A stretch of DNA of 64,000 nt from Halobacteria archaeon AArc-dxtr1. GTDB lineage: Archaea > Halobacteriota > Halobacteria > Halobacteriales > Natrialbaceae. Positions 60,233 through 64,000 of the stretch are shown here, in pieces (the first letter of the stretch is position 1; every line of letters starts with the position of its first letter). The notes under the pieces are model-generated. The model was given only the letters and a program-made list of their open reading frames with translations, ran no database searches and had not been told where the DNA came from. The stretch is taken from the NCBI GenBank assembly GCA_025517425.1, contig JAOPJY010000004.1, positions 62,001-126,000 on the forward strand, given 5' to 3'. The translations under genes and the position numbers were made by a program.

Positions 60233-61336
60233 CTATTCGACGTCTATCTCGCCGCGCATGGCGAGTGGGTGAGGCATGCACAAGTACTCGGCCATGTCAT
60301 CCGTGGCGGTGAACGTAACCGTCTCTGTCTCCCCCTCACCGGAGACCCCGTCCGTACTGACCAGCGTATCACCGCCTTCGGTTTCGATCTCGAAGTTGTG
60401 GAACATCCCATCAACGTTCTCCCATTCGAGCGTATACTCTTGGTCGGCGTGCAGTTCCAGCGTCGGGTTCTCTTCACCGGCGATCTGGTCGGGAGCAACG
60501 CCTACCCATGCCGAGCGATCACCCTCGAGTTCGATCGTTGCGAACGGATCCTCGACCGTCAGCGTCCCCGTCACGTTGTCGTTGCTCGAGTAGACGCCGT
60601 AGCTGTACTCGCCGACGAGATCGTCGGTCCCAACTCCTTCGAAGCTAACCGACTCCGACGCTTCTGGTTCGAGCGTGAGTTCTTGGGAGTCGACAGCGTC
60701 GCCGTCGATTCGTAGTTCGATGTCCTGTGTGCCGTCTTGTTCGCCGGTGTTGGTGACCGTCGCGGAGACGTCGATTTCATCGCCGGGATCGACCGTCACG
60801 GCTTCGGGATCGAGGTCGCTGACCTCGAAGTAGGCGTCGTCAGGATCGGCAGCCTCTTGCACAGTCAGCGTTCCCGTCTCTTCGTCGTCGTCCGAGTGAA
60901 CACCGTACGTGTAACCATCAGCCTCGAACTCCTCGGTCGCGACGCCCTCGAACGAGACGGTTTCCTCGCCGTCGGCATCGAGTGAAACGTCTTCGACTGC
61001 GAGCGTGTCATCGTCGACGCGCAGTTCGATGTCCTGCTCGCCGTCCTGCTCGCCCGTGTTGGTGATCGTCGCGGAGACGTCGATCTCATCACCTTCGGTG
61101 ATCGTCAGCGAGTCGGGATCTAACTCGCTGACCTCGAAGATGGCGGGTTCGGGCTCGCCGTTGTCGTCGCCATTCCCATCGTCGTGGTCATGATCGTCGT
61201 CACCGTTTCCGTCGTCGTCACCGTTGGCATCGTCGCCGTTCTCGTCGTCATCGCCGAGACAGCCTGCAAGGAGGGCTAGGGACCCGGCTCCACCGGTCAG
61301 CTTCAGTAGTGTACGTCGAGATGTATAGTCGGCCAT
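60233..61336 (-). CDS. Tat lipoprotein with two CARDB-like and one cupredoxin-like domain (2)
   Basis: 367 residues from ATG 61336. SRRTLLKLTGGAGSLALLAG and lipobox Cys26. A linker (GDDDGNGDDDHDHDDGNGDD), then two CARDB-like repeats (FEVSELDPDSLTITEGDEID and FEVSDLDPEAVTVDPGDEID). The C-terminal cupredoxin has LEWENVDGMFHNFEIETEGG and YLCMPHPLAMRG (C-x2-H-x3-M). Relative to copy 1, one CARDB domain has been duplicated. TATA-like ttcataat is 27-34 bases before the ATG. Likely partner or duplicate of copy 1. Confidence 0.84.
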   Translation of the reverse strand: MADYTSRRTLLKLTGGAGSLALLAGCLGDDDENGDDANGDDDGNGDDDHDHDDGNGDDNGEPEPAIFEVSELDPDSLTITEGDEIDVSATITNTGEQDGEQDIELRVDDDTLAVEDVSLDADGEETVSFEGVATEEFEADGYTYGVHSDDDEETGTLTVQEAADPDDAYFEVSDLDPEAVTVDPGDEIDVSATVTNTGEQDGTQDIELRIDGDAVDSQELTLEPEASESVSFEGVGTDDLVGEYSYGVYSSNDNVTGTLTVEDPFATIELEGDRSAWVGVAPDQIAGEENPTLELHADQEYTLEWENVDGMFHNFEIETEGGDTLVSTDGVSGEGETETVTFTATDDMAEYLCMPHPLAMRGEIDVE

Positions 61337-61788
61337 CACTTAGATACCGGTATATCTGCGATTATGAATCTTCTGTTGTTATTTTTTGTCCCTTTTCCTA
61401 ACCTTCTGTTCGTCTCGAAATACTTTCTTTGGTGTGTGCGTACTCGCGTTTTTGCCCAAGTCCTATTCTTGCCCTGAGAGATTGTCCTGTTTACCGCCCT
61501 CCGTGACCGGTGTCCAACGGCACTCCATTTCTGACATACATCAATTATATTGACTGTATTGGTGGTTTAATCGTACGATCGTCTAAATGTAGGAAACTGG
61601 TTACGTTAGGATCAATACCTGTGCAGGCACTGGGTTACTACCTATTGTTCATCTTTTGCTTTCCTATGGGTACGTTTACCACTCCCAAAACACTTAAGTG
61701 AAATCAGTTTTCTTAGTCATGTACAGCCTATCATTACCACGATTGAAATGGTAGGATACCAACCGACAACCGACGTTTGAAATCCACT
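61337..61788. other. AT-rich intergenic region upstream of exported TIM-barrel genes
   Basis: About 450 bases, notably AT-richer than surrounding genes, no credible gene (a 63-residue reading at 61510-61701 is unlike haloarchaeal protein). Contains cacttaagtg (61688-61697), a TATA-like candidate about 90 bases before ATG 61789, and tggtagg...aaccgaca (61749-61774), conserved before the next paralogue. Confidence 0.5.
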
Positions 61789-62775
61789 ATGAGCGACTCA
61801 CAGAACCATTCGGCAGGCGACGAGACGGAGAACAAAGGCGGAGCAAATCGACGGCGCGTGTTGCAGGGAATCGGTGCGGCTGGTGTCGCAACCGCTGTGG
61901 CGGGGAAAGCGAGTGCTGACGGCCAGTCCGGTCAGTTCAGCCAGGCCGCCGCAGAGGTTTCCGCAGACCACGACGAGATTCCAACGTCGGCACAGTTTTG
62001 GTCGTTCCGCGACAGCGACCTCTCGACCGCGGAACTGGTCTACGAGATGGACGAGGCCGGCTACGACCACTTCGAGCCGTATTCGATCAGCGAGGATTCC
62101 GACACCGAAGCAATCAACGAGGCAATCGACGACACCGGCGTCACGATGGAAAGCGCACACCAGGGTGTCGGCGACGTGCTCGACGATCCCGACGGCGTCG
62201 CTGAGATGTACCTCGAGTACGGCGAACCCGCGCTCATCGAGGCATATATCGGCGGCTGGGATACCGAAGAGGACGTCCTGGACATCGCCCACGATATCAA
62301 CGAGGCGGCGGACCTGATGGCCGATCACGGTCTCGAGTTCGGCTACCACAACCACGACCACGAGTTCGAGCAGATTGAGGACGGCGACGAGATCGCCTTC
62401 GACATCTTCGCGGAGGAGGTCGAAGACCACGTCCACCTCCAGATCGACGCGGGCTGGGTGCTGACTGGCGGCGAAGATCCGATCCACTACATCGTCGAGT
62501 ACGCTGACCTGGTCGAATCGATTCACATGAAGAACATGCGCGACGGCGACTTCGTCGAGATCGACGAGGGCGAAGTTGGCATGCGTGGTGTCGCGACGGC
62601 GGCCCGTAACGCCGCAGACGTCGACCTGCTCGTCTACGAGCACGACGCTCCCGAGGACCCACTCGAGTCCCTCGAGACCGGTGGCTACTGGATGAACAAG
62701 CTGAACCACCCGTATTCGCCCGGTGGTATCTGTGCGATCCCAGGCGCAGACACTCACCCTGCGAAGCTTCAGTAA
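61789..62775 (+). CDS. Tat-exported TIM-barrel sugar isomerase/epimerase-like protein 1
   Basis: 328 residues from ATG 61789 (MSDSQNHSAGDETENKGGAN). NRRRVLQGIGAAGVATAVAG is the Tat signal, with cleavage near KASADG and no lipobox, so a free exported protein. Xylose-isomerase-like TIM barrel: ADLMADHGLEFGYHNHDHEF, VHLQIDAGWVLTGGEDPIHY, ESIHMKNMRDGDFV and VDLLVYEHDAPEDPL. Usual metal ligands (E, D/H, H) are partly visible: HNHDHEFE, IDAG, HMKN. Enzymatic outside the cell would be unusual; binding or processing of an exported keto-sugar is possible. Confidence 0.85.
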   Translation: MSDSQNHSAGDETENKGGANRRRVLQGIGAAGVATAVAGKASADGQSGQFSQAAAEVSADHDEIPTSAQFWSFRDSDLSTAELVYEMDEAGYDHFEPYSISEDSDTEAINEAIDDTGVTMESAHQGVGDVLDDPDGVAEMYLEYGEPALIEAYIGGWDTEEDVLDIAHDINEAADLMADHGLEFGYHNHDHEFEQIEDGDEIAFDIFAEEVEDHVHLQIDAGWVLTGGEDPIHYIVEYADLVESIHMKNMRDGDFVEIDEGEVGMRGVATAARNAADVDLLVYEHDAPEDPLESLETGGYWMNKLNHPYSPGGICAIPGADTHPAKLQ

Positions 62776-62950
62776 GTAGACGATCTGCGTCTATTATTTG
62801 CGGAGATATTTTCGAACAGTAGTAGCTTTTTACTTTCGCAAACCTCTGGCAGAACCGCTCTGCTGCCTCATTTGCAGATGCATACCATCACCGAAACTAT
62901 TATGCGAGATTGCCTGTATAATCACCTTACGGTCTCCAATCAATCCGTAT

Positions 62951-62990
62951 GGTAGGGGACAGCAACCGACAATCGACTATTAAAATCACT
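62951..62990 (+). promoter_or_regulatory. Conserved 5' leader of exported TIM-barrel genes
   Basis: The about 40 bases before ATG 62991 (tggtagggg...aaccgacaatcgactatt) match those before ATG 61789 (tggtagga...aaccgacaaccgacgttt) at most positions with a one-base length difference. The bases are part of the duplicated unit and may carry a regulator site or a 5' leader element. Confidence 0.45.
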
Positions 62991-64000
62991 ATGAGCGACT
63001 CACAGCAGCAATCCACGAGCGATCGTGCGGAGAACAGTGGCGGTTCCAACCGACGGACAGTCCTGCAGGGCATCGGTGCGGCCGGTGTCGCAGGTGCGGT
63101 TGCGGGTAAGGTCAGCGCTGACGGCCAGTCCGGCCAGTTCAGCCAGGCTGCCGCTAACGTCTCGGCCCAGGATGACGACGCGATCCCAACCGGTTCACAG
63201 TTCTGGTCGTTTGCCTCCAACATTGACGACGACTCGAACGTGAACATGATCGAACTGAGCGGGGAGAACGACCTCCACACCTACGAGCCGTTCAGCGTCG
63301 GCCCGGACACGGATCAGGACGAGATCGACGACATGCTCGACGCCGAGGAGGACGCTGGCGTCTACATGAGCAGCGCCCACATCGGCATCGGCGACGTCTT
63401 CGACTCCGAAGAGGACCTCGTCGGCGTCTTCGAGCAGTTCGAAAGCGACGACGGCTACCCGGCGCTGATCGATCCCTCCTACGGAGGCACCAGCGAGTGG
63501 AGCGACGAGGACGAGGTCATCGAGTGGGCCCAGGAGTGTAACGAGGCCGCCGACATCCTGGCCGACCACGACATGGAGTTCGGCTACCACAACCACGACT
63601 GGGAGTTCACCTATCTCGACGGCTCCGACGAGTACGGCTACGACCTCTTCCTCGAGGAAGTCGAGGATCACGTTCACGTCCAGCTGGACGTCGCCTGGTG
63701 TTTCGCCGGCGAGGACCGACCGGATCCGCTCTACTACCTCACCGAGTACGGTGACCAGATCAACTCCCTCCACATGAAAAACTGGGAGGCAGCTGACAAC
63801 CGCTCGCACGGTTCGGGTGAGATGGGTAACGGCGACCTCACCGAGATTCACGAGGGCGACCTCAACATGCGCGCGATCGCGACCGCAGCGCGCAACGCCT
63901 CCGACGTCGAGTACCTCATCTACGAGTACGATCAGGCTCCGAACCCTGAGGAGTCCTTCGAGTACGCCGGCTACTGGTTGAACAAGATCAACCACCCGTG
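62991..64000 (+). CDS. Tat-exported TIM-barrel sugar isomerase/epimerase-like protein 2, 3' end outside window
   Basis: Frame open from ATG 62991 to the window edge (no stop seen). Translation begins MSDSQQQSTSDRAENSGGSN, with Tat RRTVLQGIGAAGVAGAVAGK and the mature start DGQSGQFSQAAANVSAQ, nearly the same as paralogue 1. The barrel shows EFGYHNHDWEFTYLDGSDEY, VHVQLDVAWCFAGEDRPDPL, LHMKNWEAADNRSHGSGEMG and ending YAGYWLNKINHP. Tandem duplicate; leader of about 40 bases is also duplicated. Missing 3' end is only a few tens of codons judging by copy 1. Confidence 0.88.
   Translation, partial: MSDSQQQSTSDRAENSGGSNRRTVLQGIGAAGVAGAVAGKVSADGQSGQFSQAAANVSAQDDDAIPTGSQFWSFASNIDDDSNVNMIELSGENDLHTYEPFSVGPDTDQDEIDDMLDAEEDAGVYMSSAHIGIGDVFDSEEDLVGVFEQFESDDGYPALIDPSYGGTSEWSDEDEVIEWAQECNEAADILADHDMEFGYHNHDWEFTYLDGSDEYGYDLFLEEVEDHVHVQLDVAWCFAGEDRPDPLYYLTEYGDQINSLHMKNWEAADNRSHGSGEMGNGDLTEIHEGDLNMRAIATAARNASDVEYLIYEYDQAPNPEESFEYAGYWLNKINHP

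Noticed and set aside
61510-61701. 63-residue frame upstream of the exported TIM barrel
   Set aside because: Low acidic content and AT-rich; promoter region instead.

Overview
The window is chromosomal DNA of a halophilic archaeon (class Halobacteria). Support: a haloarchaeal rRNA operon (16S, tRNA-Ala(TGC), 23S, 5S, tRNA-Cys(GCA)), strongly acidic predicted proteins, many Tat-type (twin-arginine) signal peptides with lipoboxes, F420 genes, HTH_10 and HalOD1 regulators, and a HisE/PdxT/SecG/EngB set typical of Euryarchaeota. I cannot fix the genus from reading alone.

Layout. 1-9.7 kb: the 3' part of katG, a HAD phosphatase, two regulators, a Ski2-type helicase, a PH-domain membrane protein, a two-domain multicopper oxidase and a winged-helix regulator. 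9.8-15.9 kb: the rRNA operon, with up to five evenly built tandem promoters, long processing stems, and a hairpin/T-run terminator before a tRNA-Cys that has its own TATA box. 15.9-16.6 kb: a gene-poor scar next to tRNA-Lys with repeated pieces of the tRNA 3' end. 16.7-31.6 kb: a dense housekeeping region with siroheme nitrite/sulfite reductase, RimI-like acetyltransferase, the DUF5810/DUF5809 pair, Nudix, rhodanese, aIF1, cold-shock protein, a cofE/F420-reductase pair, and hyuA/hyuB divergent from a Nudix-eIF2B fusion. 31.7-48.9 kb: a dehydrogenase remnant, an exported sugar dehydrogenase with huge acidic inserts, EngB, a DUF389 protein, a Nog1-like GTPase, a copper-storage-like protein, hisE, pdxT, secG, thioredoxin, F420H2:NADP oxidoreductase, a Rieske-tailed FAD enzyme and a HAD phosphatase.

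49-64 kb: the most interesting part. About twelve exported or sugar-related genes lie side by side: three tandem Tat-lipoprotein soluble-glucose-dehydrogenase-like beta-propellers, a Tat lipoprotein with a CARDB-like and two malectin domains, a cytoplasmic Gfo/Idh/MocA oxidoreductase with a TIM-barrel isomerase/epimerase, two Tat lipoproteins with CARDB-like domains ending in cupredoxin domains, and two tandem Tat-exported TIM-barrel proteins (the second runs off the window). I infer a cell-surface sugar (or cyclitol) binding and oxidation system in which blue-copper lipoproteins could accept electrons and the cytoplasmic pair processes the oxidised product. The parts are visible; their co-operation is inference. 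Several of these genes have TATA boxes about 27-33 bases before the ATG, suggesting separate, mostly leaderless transcripts.
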